From assembly GCA_025360525.1 (NCBI GenBank), contig JANYCA010000137.1, forward strand, positions 22,375 to 86,374: a stretch of DNA of 64,000 nt, written 5' to 3'. Source of the stretch: Chitinophagaceae bacterium. GTDB lineage: Bacteria > Bacteroidota > Bacteroidia > Chitinophagales > Chitinophagaceae. Positions 19,934 to 31,800 of this stretch are shown one piece after another (position 1 is the stretch's first letter; every line of letters begins with the position of its first letter). Made by a program: the position numbers and the translations under genes. The notes under the pieces are model-generated. The model did no database searches. It was not told the DNA's origin and worked only from the letters and a program-made list of their open reading frames with translations.

Positions 19934-21415
19934 ATGGTTTTCAACTCATACACTTTCATCGTATTTTTTATACTGATATTAATCCTGCACAATCTGCCCT
20001 TTAGCTGGAAAACAAAAAAGATCAATCTATTACTCGCCAGTTATGTTTTTTATGCTGCATGGAATCCACCTTTTATTTTACTGTTGTGGTTATCTACTGT
20101 GGTAGACTTTTTTGTTGGCCGGGCGCTTTATACCCAGGATAATGTAGCAAAAAAAAGACTGTTGCTGGTAGTAAGTTTAATCGGCAACCTGGGCATGCTT
20201 TGCTTTTTTAAATATGGCACATTCGTACTGGATAATTTTGTAACGCTGGTGAACGCAATGGGTGTTAATTATCACCCCGCTAGACCCAATATTATTTTAC
20301 CCGCTGGTATTTCCTTCTATACATTTACCACACTTTGTTACACGATAGATATGTATAAAAGAAAGAGCGAGCCGGTAAAATCAATGCTGGATTTCTCATT
20401 GTTTGTTACCTTTTTCCCACATTTGGTGGCAGGCCCCATTGTTCGTCCGCCGCAATTAGTTCCACAATTTGAAACAGAACATAAAGCAACGCAAAACCAA
20501 TTACTACAGGGTTTGTTTTTGATGACACTCGGCTTGTTTATGAAAGTAGTATTGGCAGACAGTATGCTGAGTGCCACAGCCAACACTGTTTTTGGGTCTG
20601 AAGGCAAACTGCTTGCGTTGGATGCCTGGATGGGTGTATTGGCTTTTTCCGGACAAATATTTTTTGACTTTGCAGGGTACTCTACCTGTGCAATAGGTGT
20701 GGCAATGACGCTTGGTTTTGTATTACCGCAAAACTTCTTTTATCCCTATGCAGCCATTGGTTTTTCAGATTTCTGGCGAAGGTGGCACATCACTTTATCT
20801 GCCTGGCTCAGAGATTATTTATATATCCCGTTGGGTGGTAACAGAAACGGAAAAGTGAGAACTTATATTAACTTAATGATCACCATGCTGCTGGGTGGCT
20901 TATGGCATGGTGCTAACTGGACGTTTGTGGTATGGGGCGGTCTGCATGGATTCTATTTATGGGTAGAAAAAGTCATCGCAGATTACAGGCACGATAAAGT
21001 AGCTGCTATTGAAACAACAGCTTCCGAAGAAGTGGGCGTGCTGGGACCGGTGCCCGAAACATTTAAACCTAAAAATTTCAGGAACTTTTCTATTGCATTA
21101 TTTACTTTTTTCCTGATAAATGTTACCTGGGTTTTCTTTAGAGCCAACACTTTTACCAAGGCATGGTACCTGTTAAAATCGATGTTTGGGTTTATGGCAA
21201 AGGAGGCTCCCATGCTTACCACTTTATCTATCATTAAAGTGTCTGTAATAGTAACCTGTATGGTAATAGCACACTGGGTGATGAGAAATACAAAAGTGCT
21301 TGACGTGGTTCCTAAACTTAGCTGGTGGCTTTTGGGAACAGTTTGGACGGTGATGTTATTGCTGATTATATTAAGCCAGGAAAGCAGCAGCTCATTTATA
21401 TATTTTCAGTTTTAA
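19934..21415 (+). CDS. MBOAT family O-acyltransferase (AlgI-like)
   Basis: Polytopic protein; FPHLVAGPIVRP, FSDFWRRWHITLSAWLRDYLYIPLGGNR, GGLWHGANWTFVVWGGLHG. Confidence 0.92.
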   Translation: MVFNSYTFIVFFILILILHNLPFSWKTKKINLLLASYVFYAAWNPPFILLLWLSTVVDFFVGRALYTQDNVAKKRLLLVVSLIGNLGMLCFFKYGTFVLDNFVTLVNAMGVNYHPARPNIILPAGISFYTFTTLCYTIDMYKRKSEPVKSMLDFSLFVTFFPHLVAGPIVRPPQLVPQFETEHKATQNQLLQGLFLMTLGLFMKVVLADSMLSATANTVFGSEGKLLALDAWMGVLAFSGQIFFDFAGYSTCAIGVAMTLGFVLPQNFFYPYAAIGFSDFWRRWHITLSAWLRDYLYIPLGGNRNGKVRTYINLMITMLLGGLWHGANWTFVVWGGLHGFYLWVEKVIADYRHDKVAAIETTASEEVGVLGPVPETFKPKNFRNFSIALFTFFLINVTWVFFRANTFTKAWYLLKSMFGFMAKEAPMLTTLSIIKVSVIVTCMVIAHWVMRNTKVLDVVPKLSWWLLGTVWTVMLLLIILSQESSSSFIYFQF

Positions 21416-21417
21416 CC

Positions 21418-21499
21418 GCAGAGAACATGAGTTGACAAAGGTTGCGTAGAGATTTGTATTTGCCCTCTGCGTAAACTTCATTTACTCCGGCACTCTGCG
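21418..21499. repeat. Degenerate CGCAGAG / CTCTGCG intergenic repeat cluster
   Basis: CGCAGAG at 21418-21424, GCGTAGAG ~21444, CTCTGCG at 21465-21471 and 21493-21499; forms inverted repeats. Confidence 0.55.
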
Positions 21500-21587
21500 A
21501 TTGATGGCTAGCATAATGCCTGGCTAACTCGGCTTTATTGAAAAGATAAGTCGCCAGGTATTAAACTGATAATGTAAGGTAATAGAT

Positions 21588-21974
21588 TTAGCTGTTTATT
21601 GTAGCAGTGTCTACCGCCTGAAAGAAAGATACGAGCTTTTCATTTTTCACTGTCCAAACATGAGTTGCGTTTGCCTTAAAGGCATTACCTGTTGCTTTAT
21701 TTGTACCCTGGTAATAACCTACCATAACTACCTTGTCATCTACACCAAATACTTCATTTGCTGCAATATTAAAACCATCAAAGTGAACAGGCAGCTGCAT
21801 AAATACGTCGCTTACAATTTCATTAATTCCGGATGAAATACCATCTCCTTTTACATAGGGCATTCCCTTGCATTCGTGCCATTCTATGGCTGGGTCAAAA
21901 TGTTCTAATACAGCAGGCACATTTCCTGTAGCAAAAAGAGCATACAACTGCTTAACCAAATCTACGTTTGTCAT
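21588..21974 (-). CDS. SnoaL-like / nuclear transport factor 2-like protein
   Basis: MTNVDLVKQLYALFATGNVPAVLEHFDPAIEWHE...; start placed at internal Met. Confidence 0.75.
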   Translation of the reverse strand: MTNVDLVKQLYALFATGNVPAVLEHFDPAIEWHECKGMPYVKGDGISSGINEIVSDVFMQLPVHFDGFNIAANEVFGVDDKVVMVGYYQGTNKATGNAFKANATHVWTVKNEKLVSFFQAVDTATINS

Positions 21975-22161
21975 GATGATGTTTTTTATGGTGATTAAAA
22001 TATTTACTAAGTAAATCAACGGCTTTAAAATCCGTGTTAAAACAACAGTGATATAATTCATTATCTACCTACAACAAATAAAATTATCAAAACAAAAAAT
22101 CAATTCTTTTGCCGTGGTTTTCCTGAGATTTATCTTCCTGATAAAAAACCAAGCACTATGT

Positions 22162-22587
22162 TTAATGCTCCTTTTTTCTCCATTTAGTCCAGGCCCCTGT
22201 ACTCCATAACGCCCACAAGATTAGCACTGGTTGAAACAGTAAACGTATCCATCGCTGTGCATCTGAGTTTAAACCAAAAGCATCTCTGTGCTCAACCAAT
22301 TGCGCAATATTTCCGGGAAAAACCGCCACAAAAAAAGCTCCAACTACCCATCCCACCATAGTGCGGTATTTTGATAAAAAGAGTAAAGATGCGCCTAATG
22401 TTATTTCAACAATTCCCGACAAAACAACTACTAAATCGGGTTCTATTGGCAACCAGGGCGGTACTTGTGCCAAAAACTCCTGCCGCTGAAAAGTGAGATG
22501 ACCGATACCGGCCAATGAAAGAAAAAGGCCGAGAATGATGCGGCCAGCTGTTTGAGCTTTGCTTATTTTATTAATTTCATTACTCAT
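22162..22587 (-). CDS. DoxX-like membrane protein
   Basis: Small four-helix-like membrane protein; GRIILGLFLSLAGIGHLTF, SGIVEITLGASLLF. Confidence 0.7.
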   Translation of the reverse strand: MSNEINKISKAQTAGRIILGLFLSLAGIGHLTFQRQEFLAQVPPWLPIEPDLVVVLSGIVEITLGASLLFLSKYRTMVGWVVGAFFVAVFPGNIAQLVEHRDAFGLNSDAQRWIRLLFQPVLILWALWSTGAWTKWRKKEH

Positions 22588-22665
22588 TTAAGGTTGCTTT
22601 AGCTATTGATCAATCTATAATACTGCGTAAAAAATTGAGCACCTTTTTTATGGTAGTTAAACATA

Positions 22666-23796
22666 TCATGCCCTCTTTGCCAAAAACTTTTTCTGCAGCC
22701 AATTGCGAACCGGTTCGTCATACAGTTTGAGGCAAGCATAAGCCACGATGATGCTGGCAATGAATAGAATCAAGCCCATAAAAATACCTTTCTCAATAGG
22801 CACTTTATTGTTTGTTACCCAGCCAACGTACGTATAAATCAATGGATAATGGGTTATATAAATTGGGTAAGAAATATCGCCCAGAAATTTGCAGGCCTTT
22901 ATTGAATATTTTCCGTTAATAGTACCGCCTGCACCTATAGACACAATCAGTGGAAACAAAAGGATTATACAGAACGATTCATACAAACCGTTCATCCAAA
23001 CGTGCTCACTGCCACCAATTCTTGGCACAGAAAGAATAACAATTATCAGGAGGCTGCATATCCAAAAAGCTCCTTTTAAATGGATAAGCTTACCCATACG
23101 GGAAAGCAAAACCCCTGCAAAAAAAGGATACAACATTCGGGTAAAGCCAATCCGGAGTTGAATATTATCAATAGCCCATCCTCCAATTACATCGCCTTGT
23201 GTACCCGTCACTGTATAATGAATCAGCAGGCAGGCAGTAAGCAACACAAATAACGCCAATACCTTTTTTGAGAATTTACGAACTACTAATGCATACATAA
23301 TATTTGCAACGTACTCGTAAAAAAGCGACCATGCCGGTCCGTTCAATGGATGCATTTCCTGCCAGCCACGTATGTCCATTGAAGGAAGTAAGGGTATCAG
23401 CGTACACCCAACCAGCATTACCAGCAGCATCTTCCAAACAGGTGTTTGGGCTATTAGTGAAAACATATCGCAAGACTGAAAATAGAAAAGTGACGCACCT
23501 ATCAGCGAACCAACTATAACCATCGGCTGCAGACGAATAAGCCTGCGTTTATAAAAATCCCATTGGGTCATTTTACCCCAACGATCATCATAAGCATATG
23601 CCACTACAAAACCGGATAAGAGAAAAAAGAAATCTACGGCCAGGTAACCATGGTTAATGATTTGCGCAAAGCGGCTACCGCCATTAAAAGTTTCAAAAAC
23701 ATGAAAGGCAACTACCATAAGGGCTGCCACACCCCGAAGGCCGTCAAGAATTTGGTAATGACTTTTTGATGCCAGGTAATCAGCTGGTTTATTCAT
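22666..23796 (-). CDS. Acyltransferase-3 family (OafA/YrhL-like) protein
   Basis: LDGLRGVAALMVVAFHVFETF, AVDFFFLLSGFVVAYAYDDRWG, polytopic. Confidence 0.9.
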   Translation of the reverse strand: MNKPADYLASKSHYQILDGLRGVAALMVVAFHVFETFNGGSRFAQIINHGYLAVDFFFLLSGFVVAYAYDDRWGKMTQWDFYKRRLIRLQPMVIVGSLIGASLFYFQSCDMFSLIAQTPVWKMLLVMLVGCTLIPLLPSMDIRGWQEMHPLNGPAWSLFYEYVANIMYALVVRKFSKKVLALFVLLTACLLIHYTVTGTQGDVIGGWAIDNIQLRIGFTRMLYPFFAGVLLSRMGKLIHLKGAFWICSLLIIVILSVPRIGGSEHVWMNGLYESFCIILLFPLIVSIGAGGTINGKYSIKACKFLGDISYPIYITHYPLIYTYVGWVTNNKVPIEKGIFMGLILFIASIIVAYACLKLYDEPVRNWLQKKFLAKRA

Positions 23797-24070
23797 AAGA
23801 AATTATTTGTGGGTTAAATTTTGCAATCATCTATTTTATACAATCGTTCAACAGCGCTTTAAATGTAGCAACTCCTAATGGCTAAAGAATTGCGCTGTTA
23901 AAACTGAAGATAAGAAAGCTTTTATAAAATGATCCAATAGCCGTTCTGGTAATAGAAAACTTTTCTCGTGATAAGGAGCATATTATTGAACCCGAAGATT
24001 TTTGTTAAGGTTCGCAAAAGCTGTTTTTAGTAAATCAATATATTGTATTTTTAACCTCTAATATAGTTTC

Positions 24071-24613
24071 ATGCACAAAATAATTATAATTGCTTGCATC
24101 TTATTTTCAGCAACGCTCAGTGCTCAAACTTTTTATCCGGGCAATTTTCCAGGCCTTACGCAAAGGGGAAACTTTGCAAACGATTTACATTCTATGGATA
24201 GTCTCGCTGCAAAGAAATGGTCTTTCAGTAAATACACTGCCCTCTCTACCAGCTATACTTTTTTTAATGGTGGCAATGCTACCATAATTGCAGCGCCAAT
24301 AGGTTTGCAGCTAAACCGTCGGTTAAATAATAACTGGTACGCTTTTGCTAATGTTACGGTTGCACCGGCATATATTAGTTTCCACCAATCTTTTTTAACA
24401 TCTGGCACTAAAAATAATTATCAAAAAAACGGCTTCCAGTCAAACGGCCTTACTATGTATTCAAGCGCCTCGTTGGGCCTACAGTATATTAATGAAGCAA
24501 AAACTTTTTCTATTTCCGGAAGCATCAGTGTGGAAAAAAGCAGTTATCCAATGCTCCCTTATTACAATGTGGGTAATACAAAAACAAACGCAGCTATTCC
24601 TTATAACAGGTAG
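24071..24613 (+). CDS. Hypothetical secreted/outer-membrane protein
   Basis: Signal peptide MHKIIIIACILFSATLSAQ; beta-strand-rich low-complexity OM-like sequence. Confidence 0.6.
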   Translation: MHKIIIIACILFSATLSAQTFYPGNFPGLTQRGNFANDLHSMDSLAAKKWSFSKYTALSTSYTFFNGGNATIIAAPIGLQLNRRLNNNWYAFANVTVAPAYISFHQSFLTSGTKNNYQKNGFQSNGLTMYSSASLGLQYINEAKTFSISGSISVEKSSYPMLPYYNVGNTKTNAAIPYNR

Positions 24614-24742
24614 CGATAACCGGAAGGTATTAATGAAATTATCTAAAGGATTGTTAGATAAACATTTCAACACCAACAAACGCCGGGCGCTAATTGGTTG
24701 TATAATAATTGCATTCGAATAATTTACTATTTCTTGGGCTAC

Positions 24743-25078
24743 TTAAACTGGCAGACTGATGCTGAGGGCGCTCGTTACAGCTTTGCTTACAATTCCCAAA
24801 ATACCATTTACCAGGTTTTGAGCACTAACAAGGCCGATTCCCTGTATAGTAAGCAATACATTGCTAAAGGCAAGTTTCTGCAGTGTTAACCTCGTTTCAA
24901 GTTCATCTTTCCCAATAATTCCATCCTGTCTTAATTGTGCCAGAAAGATAGCATTTTCCGCAAACTGAGTAAACTCATGTTCGGCAAAAGGCTTTAATTT
25001 TTTATAAGTGCCACCCAGCTCTGCTTTTGCAAATACGATAGAATCATCAAGTATTTGTTTGAAATTAATAGTTGCCAT
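24743..25078 (-). CDS. Hypothetical protein (111 aa)
   Basis: Intact ORF MATINFKQILDDSIVFAKAELGG..., same strand as and 20 bp from 25098-25559. Confidence 0.6.
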   Translation of the reverse strand: MATINFKQILDDSIVFAKAELGGTYKKLKPFAEHEFTQFAENAIFLAQLRQDGIIGKDELETRLTLQKLAFSNVLLTIQGIGLVSAQNLVNGILGIVSKAVTSALSISLPV

Positions 25079-25097
25079 AAAAAAAATATTTTAATGA

Positions 25098-25559
25098 TTA
25101 ATAGTCCGTTTTCCCGGTTGTTCTAAGTGCTTCCTGCAACCTCGTAATCGCATCAATAGAAGTATTTATTGCATCTCTCATATCGTGTCGGTCATCGCTT
25201 CGCCTGTCTGGCAAACCGCCTTTATGCTGGTTGATAAAAACTTTAAATGCCGCATCGAGATTGGCTATTTGTTCATTTACAATGCTGGCTTTTTTATCCA
25301 GCGATTGTGATCTCGATTTTATAGTTATCATGTCGACTTCCAGGTTATCGTAATAATCCTGGAAGTTGACAAAGTCCTGGTTCCGTGGGTCATTATCCTG
25401 GATGGTTCTGCTTAACTTGATAAAGTGCAGGTTAAAATCTCTTTTCATCTTGCCCAGGGTTTGATCAAGCACCTGGTCGTACCCCGTTATAAAAGTTACT
25501 TTACAGGAGGTAAGGAGGATGATACAAAATACCGGAAGTAGCAGTAATTTATTTTTCAT
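25098..25559 (-). CDS. Hypothetical lipoprotein, coiled-coil-like
   Basis: MKNKLLLLPVFCIILLTSCKVTF lipobox; charged helical region. Confidence 0.65.
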   Translation of the reverse strand: MKNKLLLLPVFCIILLTSCKVTFITGYDQVLDQTLGKMKRDFNLHFIKLSRTIQDNDPRNQDFVNFQDYYDNLEVDMITIKSRSQSLDKKASIVNEQIANLDAAFKVFINQHKGGLPDRRSDDRHDMRDAINTSIDAITRLQEALRTTGKTDY

Positions 25560-25822
25560 ATGTTTAGTTTGATTATCGTAAGTCTACATCTACTTTCTTC
25601 ATAGATGCAAAAATGTAATGGAATCATTTAATCAGTAACAGCAGCAGCACCAACAGCAAAAGAATTTTTGCAATTGCAACTGGATTAAAATACAATTAAA
25701 TTTTTATGCCGGAGAAATTATTTTGAAGGGGCGAACAATGGTTCGAGAAAATATTGGCGATTAGATTTTACTTTTTTGAAATCTTACATGAAATAATACC
25801 CACTACAACGGGACAGTTTGAT

Positions 25823-28800
25823 TTATTGAATCAATACCGGCAGCAATATTGTTTTCTTTCCTTTTGCAGATAACTCCACCTGGTAAGTCCCCTTTGCTGT
25901 TGATTTAGCAATGGAAATGGTATGCTGGATATTTGTTCCCGGATGGTTAATGGTGCATGTTTGTATTACCTGGCCGGCGGTGTTTAATAATCGCATACTG
26001 TATATCCCTGCCGGCATTTTATTCATTTGCAGATGGATGATGTTGGAGGTGATAGGGTTGGGGGCGATATAAATAGCAGGGCTGGGTTTCATAAAAGTGA
26101 TTTTCTCCACATTGCTGTAAGCCACCATATTGTTTTGACTGATGCATTTAATACGGTAATAATACACCCCTGGTTTTAATGAAGGATCCATCCAGTTGTA
26201 ACCAACAGTAGTGCTGCTGTTGCCGGTACTGCTAATAGTACTCAGCCTGCTAAAATTTTCTCCGTTCGCAGAGCGCTCTACTTCATAGCTGCTGATGTTA
26301 AATTCATTGGTAACTTTCCAGTCAACCGATACATTGCTTTCAACAGGTGTAGCCTTTAACAAAGTAAAATCAATTAATTTTTTAAATACCAGGCGGAATC
26401 TGTTTAAGGCGTAAGAACCCGGTTCATTAATAATATTAAAATTCAACAGGGTTTTTGCATCCATATTGATGGGAGTGGAAGTTTTCAGGTAATTATCTTC
26501 CATAAAACCAACCAGATTATTTTGTGCAATATTTAATGGATCCAGTTCAAGAGTATAATTCCTTGCCCGCATTTGTGCCATGTTAAAAAAGATAGTATCG
26601 TTTTCGGTGAGCGGTAATCTTTTTTCAATCGACAGTATTTTTGTGTGACTGCTGATACCAAAATTTTCATTAAAATTGGCTAATTTAATAGCATCCATTC
26701 CATCAACATCCTTGCTATAGCTATCATCAAACATATGCAGTGCACCGTCAAATACAGAGAGGCTGTTATCTGCATTTCTTAGATAAAGGGTGGTCCGCAA
26801 CATTTTGTCTATGGAAAACTGCTCACCCAATGGGCGAAATACCAAGGCGTAAAAAGAAGATTTATCGGCCTCCTTGATAGCAAGGCTGGTTAAATTGGCG
26901 GAATTAACAACAATGGCTGCGCCAGATTCAATACGACCAGTAGTAAGGTCAATGGTACCGCTGGAAAGTGCAACAGAAGGTACATAACTTGTTCCTGACG
27001 CCCTTGTCATTGTAACCCAACCACCTACAGTTGTTGAGGTATTACCACTTGGCCTTTTTGGATCCCAAATACTATAAATATCAGATCCTCCTGCCGAGGG
27101 GATCTTTGTAATACTGCTAAAATTAATGGCGGATGGGTATGGGTTACCAATAACTGTAAAGCCGCTGGTTGTAATTTCCGGCCTATCTCCAATATTTATT
27201 TTACCCGTAGTACGTAACGTGGTGGTAGTGGCCGATGTGCTGGTACTGGTAGATTCAATCGGAAAATTTCTGTCTCCCCGAATAAAAACCATAAACCCTT
27301 TTTGAGAAGTAATATCAACAGCGGTATTTGCAATGCCAACCCAGTTATTACCCACCAAATATTTGATAGAGTGATTATTTAATGGGCTTTGATCAAAAAA
27401 ATTTGATGATGGAGAGGGCCCCGTTACATGGGTTCCATAATTTGCAACCGGATTGCTATTAAAAAATGATGGAGAAGAGGTACTAGGTGCTGCACCTTCC
27501 ATCCAGGCATTCCTGATAGTTTGATTGGTATTTATGGGCGCTGTTAAAAGTCTCCACGACCTTAGTGCTGATACATTTCTTTCAATAACAAATCTTCCTA
27601 TGCCACTATAAGGAAAAATGGTATTGGCAGAACTACTTTGGCCAACTCTTGCAGTTTTTAAAGCAGTAGATTTTAAAGTTACATTTTTTGCCGCCAAATC
27701 AAAGTTACCTTGTGTAAACCCTATTTCATCAGTAATTGTAATACTATCGGCGAGTGTAATTGATGCTGCACTGCTGCTTTTTACCAAGTACAGAAAGGGA
27801 AAAGTTTGCCCAATATTTGCAGTAATTGTACCATTGGCAGACCCATTAAAAAATACCGCCCTACCATCGCCTGCACCAAAATTTACAGTACCATTTGCAT
27901 TTCTGTTCCAACCCTTACCAATAAAAATATCGCTTCCAATATTGTCAGAAAAGATAAGGTTACCCGTTACGCTTAAACCGCCAATAATAACATCTCCACC
28001 AACACTTAAATTGTAAGCTGCGGCATAATTTTTTAAATTGAGTACCCCGTTTCCTGCAACAGTTGGATTGCCAATTGTTAGGTTACCAGCACAACCAGTA
28101 CTCATGCTCCCCCCCCCTAAAAAATTTAAAGTTGTTCCACCTTGCACATTAACATTTCCCGGATAACCCGTCGCCCCTGAAATATTACTCGACCATTCCA
28201 CCGCCCGGTTATAAGAGCCGTCGGTTTGATAAATTAAATTGGAAGCTGCACCATAGGTAGGAGGATTATCACTGACAAATGTATTTGGATTAATTAGTAA
28301 TGATCCATTGATGGTGGATAAACCTGCACCAAAATTTACTCCGCTACGCCCCGAGCCTCCGGCAAAAATATTTACCAAAATATCTGATGAAAAAGATAAT
28401 AATGATGCCGCTGCAGAATTTCGTGTAACTGTACTTATCCGCTGGGCGTTATCAGCATGAGTAAAATTAAATGAGGAAGTACCACCGGTGCTAAAAATCT
28501 GTCTGGTAACGTTTCCGGTAGATCCTTCAATTCTAATATCATTTGATGCTGTATTGTATGTATTAAAAAATACAGTTCGCCCATTTAAATCAAGGTTACC
28601 ATTAAGCATTTGAAATGGAAAACCTCCTATACCGCCGTTAATCGTTATATCTGGTAAATTATTCAGCTTTACAACATTATTGGGCGCTGTACCAGAATTA
28701 TTTACGATGAAATAGGAAAATGATAAGGAAGCACCACCGCCATCAATTGTTTGGTTAGAAGTACCATTGAATATTACCGCTCTTTCATTGGGGTTAAATG

Positions 28801-31800
28801 TGCCTCCTGCATTTCTTGTAAAATTTCCCCCAGTTTCTAAATCACCTATATATGGAGGGCCTGCTACAAAATTGCCCAATTTTAAAGTACCAGAAATAGT
28901 AACATCTTTTACTACTTTAAGATTGTAAGGAGTTGAATTATCATTCAAAGTAAGTGATGATAAAGGGGAGATTAACAGGTTTCCTCCCATTTGCAACGCA
29001 GTGCTGTTGTTAACGTTTACTGCAGTTACGGCAGTACCATTGCCCACAGTCACATTATTTGGGTAACCTGCTGATGCGGCACTCGAAATACCTGCCACCC
29101 ATTCCAAACTACGTCCAACGGTTGAGCCGGTTTGGTAATAAAATAAGGTTGAAGAAGTACCATATTTTGGTGCATTGCCCGTAACTGACCCGCCGGTCAG
29201 CAAAACGAGCGAAGTTCCAATAGTGCTACCAGTTCCAAAATCTACATCACCTGCAATAGTTGTAAATGGAATTGTTGCAGTACCGCTGATAGTACCCGAT
29301 CCAAGGAAGTTAATAAAACCAACTGCATTGGTATAGTTTGGTGTACCTGTATGCACCAATTTACCACCGGTATTAAAATTAATTTGACTGCCAGCCACAC
29401 TCTCAATTATTCCTGAATTATTGAAAGTGCAATTGTTACGTAAATTAATAACACTGGTAGCAACCATATTGATGGTGCCGGTGTTTGTGATAAATCCTGC
29501 GGGTGTAACTGCACCTTTTATTGTTATTAAAATTCCGCCAACATTATAAGTTCCACCAACATTTATACTAAATAAATCATAAGGTATATTCTGCGTCAAA
29601 TTATCACTTGGTCTGATGTAAATAGAAGCTATTCCACCAGTAACATTTGGTAAATCAAAATTTTGCCAGTCAGAAGGATTATCAAACGTTCCGCCTAAAG
29701 GGCAGTTAGTTATATATACATATTTAGGAATCACTTTATTGGTTGTACCATCATATTTAGCCCCAATACCGTAATTATTAAAGTTTATATTATCGAGTTG
29801 AGTGGAGGTTAAGTCAGGTATTAAAATATTTTTATTGGCAGCAGGCGTCCAGTTATCAATATTAAGTGTGCCTGTAAATGTACCGCCATAGCCTGCAAAA
29901 TTTAAATTAAACGCATTTGACCCTATACCTACATCAATAGTAGAAGAAGCCGTCATTGTAAGATTACCAGCACTAAAATTACCAGTGGGAGTGGTTGCTA
30001 TAGCTAATTTACCGCCACCAAGAATAATTGCACTAGATGAAGACATCGAAGTAGTAGCATTATAGACAATGGTACCGCTAGTTATGGTTGTGGCACCTGT
30101 ATACGTATTTGCACCTGATAATACAAGTGTACCGGTTCCGTCTTTGGTTAATGTGCCTGTAGTTGTAGTAATGGGATTGCTGATCGTAGTATTTCCTGCG
30201 CCGCCGATGGTTAAACCAATTGTTGCGCCAGTAATACCGCCACTTAGAGTTAGCATACCAGCATCTGAATTAATTCTTGATGCTCCTGCCAATGTAATTG
30301 CGCCACTCCAGGAATTGCTTCCGTTAAAATTTCGCAGTACCCCGTCATTGCTGATACCTGTACCATTTAGCGTGAGTGCTTCAGCACCAACTGCAATATT
30401 GTTCAGTATTTGAATAGCTGCACCTGAAGTTACACTTACGCCACCAGCGATACTGCCAGTGGCTGTAATATTTTGAATATTTAGAACGCCACCCGTAATG
30501 TTAGTTGCACCAGTATAACTATTGGCACCTGTTAAAGTTAATGTGCCACCTAGTGCTTTAACTAGGCTTCCGGAACCGCTAATAATACCTCCGTAGGTTG
30601 TAGTACCAGAGTTAACGGTAAGTGCTCCTGAGCCTAAAATCACGTTACCACCGGCACCTCCCCCCCCGGCAACTGAGCCAATAGTTTGATTCAGGTTATT
30701 TAAATCAAGAATTGCACCGGCAGTATTTGCAAGAGTAACTGCTGTTGTGGTTGGCAACCTATCAACAGCACCACTAATTTGTAAGACTCCTGTGTTTATT
30801 ATTGTATTGCCACTATAGGTATTGGCTCCTCCTAGCGTAACCTGACCTGCACCATCTTTAATTATTGCACCGCTTCCGGAGATAATACCCGAGAAAATAG
30901 TAGTACCACCTAAAGTTAAAGCAGTTAGATTTAACCCACCTGTTACGCTGTTATTGGTAATATTGCCGGAAAAAGTATTGATTCCTGAAGTGTTTATCCC
31001 ACCAACTACTCTTGTATTTGCATTACCATTGTTTATAGTGAAACTGTTAGTAAAATCTGTTCCGCCTGTTGAGTTTGAAAGCCAAAGTTTTGCAGAGTTT
31101 GACAACAAAGATCCGTTGCCAACAAAAATGCCAATGCTGGCACTTATTCCTCCTCCACTTTCGATCCACAATTCACCATTGTCTATTAATGTTTGACCCG
31201 TATAGGTGTGAATAGAATTTAATTTTGCCGCTCCAAATTGACTAACATTCAATGCTCCACTGCCTGATACTGTGCCTGTCAACCGAATAGCCCTATTGTT
31301 AGCATCCACAACTGAATTATTCCCATATATCTGAATAACTCTACCGTTATTATTAATAGTGGCCAAAGAACCAAAATTTATATTACCGCTGCTTGCAACC
31401 AATTCCATATCAAATCCTGAATTGGAGCTGGCCACAAATGGAAAATTAATGGTATGAAGCGTTGTAGATTGATTTTCAATTCTTGGCCAAGTTAAACCAA
31501 ATTCAAAAAATTGAACATAATTACCTCCGATAGTTCTTGATGTAGTTGCTGAAGATCCAAAAAATAGTTGACCAATTGTGTACCCTGCAGCCACAGTATT
31601 AGTCATAATGGTGAAAGTATTATTGTTAAACATTAGGCGGGTAGCTGAAGTTGATGGTGGCGCATCCCATAAATTGCCAGGATTCCATCTAGGCCCGTTG
31701 TTAATTCCTCTCATCAAACTTCCATCAGGTGCGGTAGTTTGCCAATCATAGAGAGTTTGTGCAGCTAAATCATTGCTTGTAAAACATACTAGGAAGCATA

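Noticed and set aside
27618-31196. Plus-strand ORFs (132, 114, 80 aa) opposite the 2033-aa gene
   Set aside because: Low-complexity Val/Pro-rich translations antisense to a repeat-rich coding sequence; shadow ORFs.
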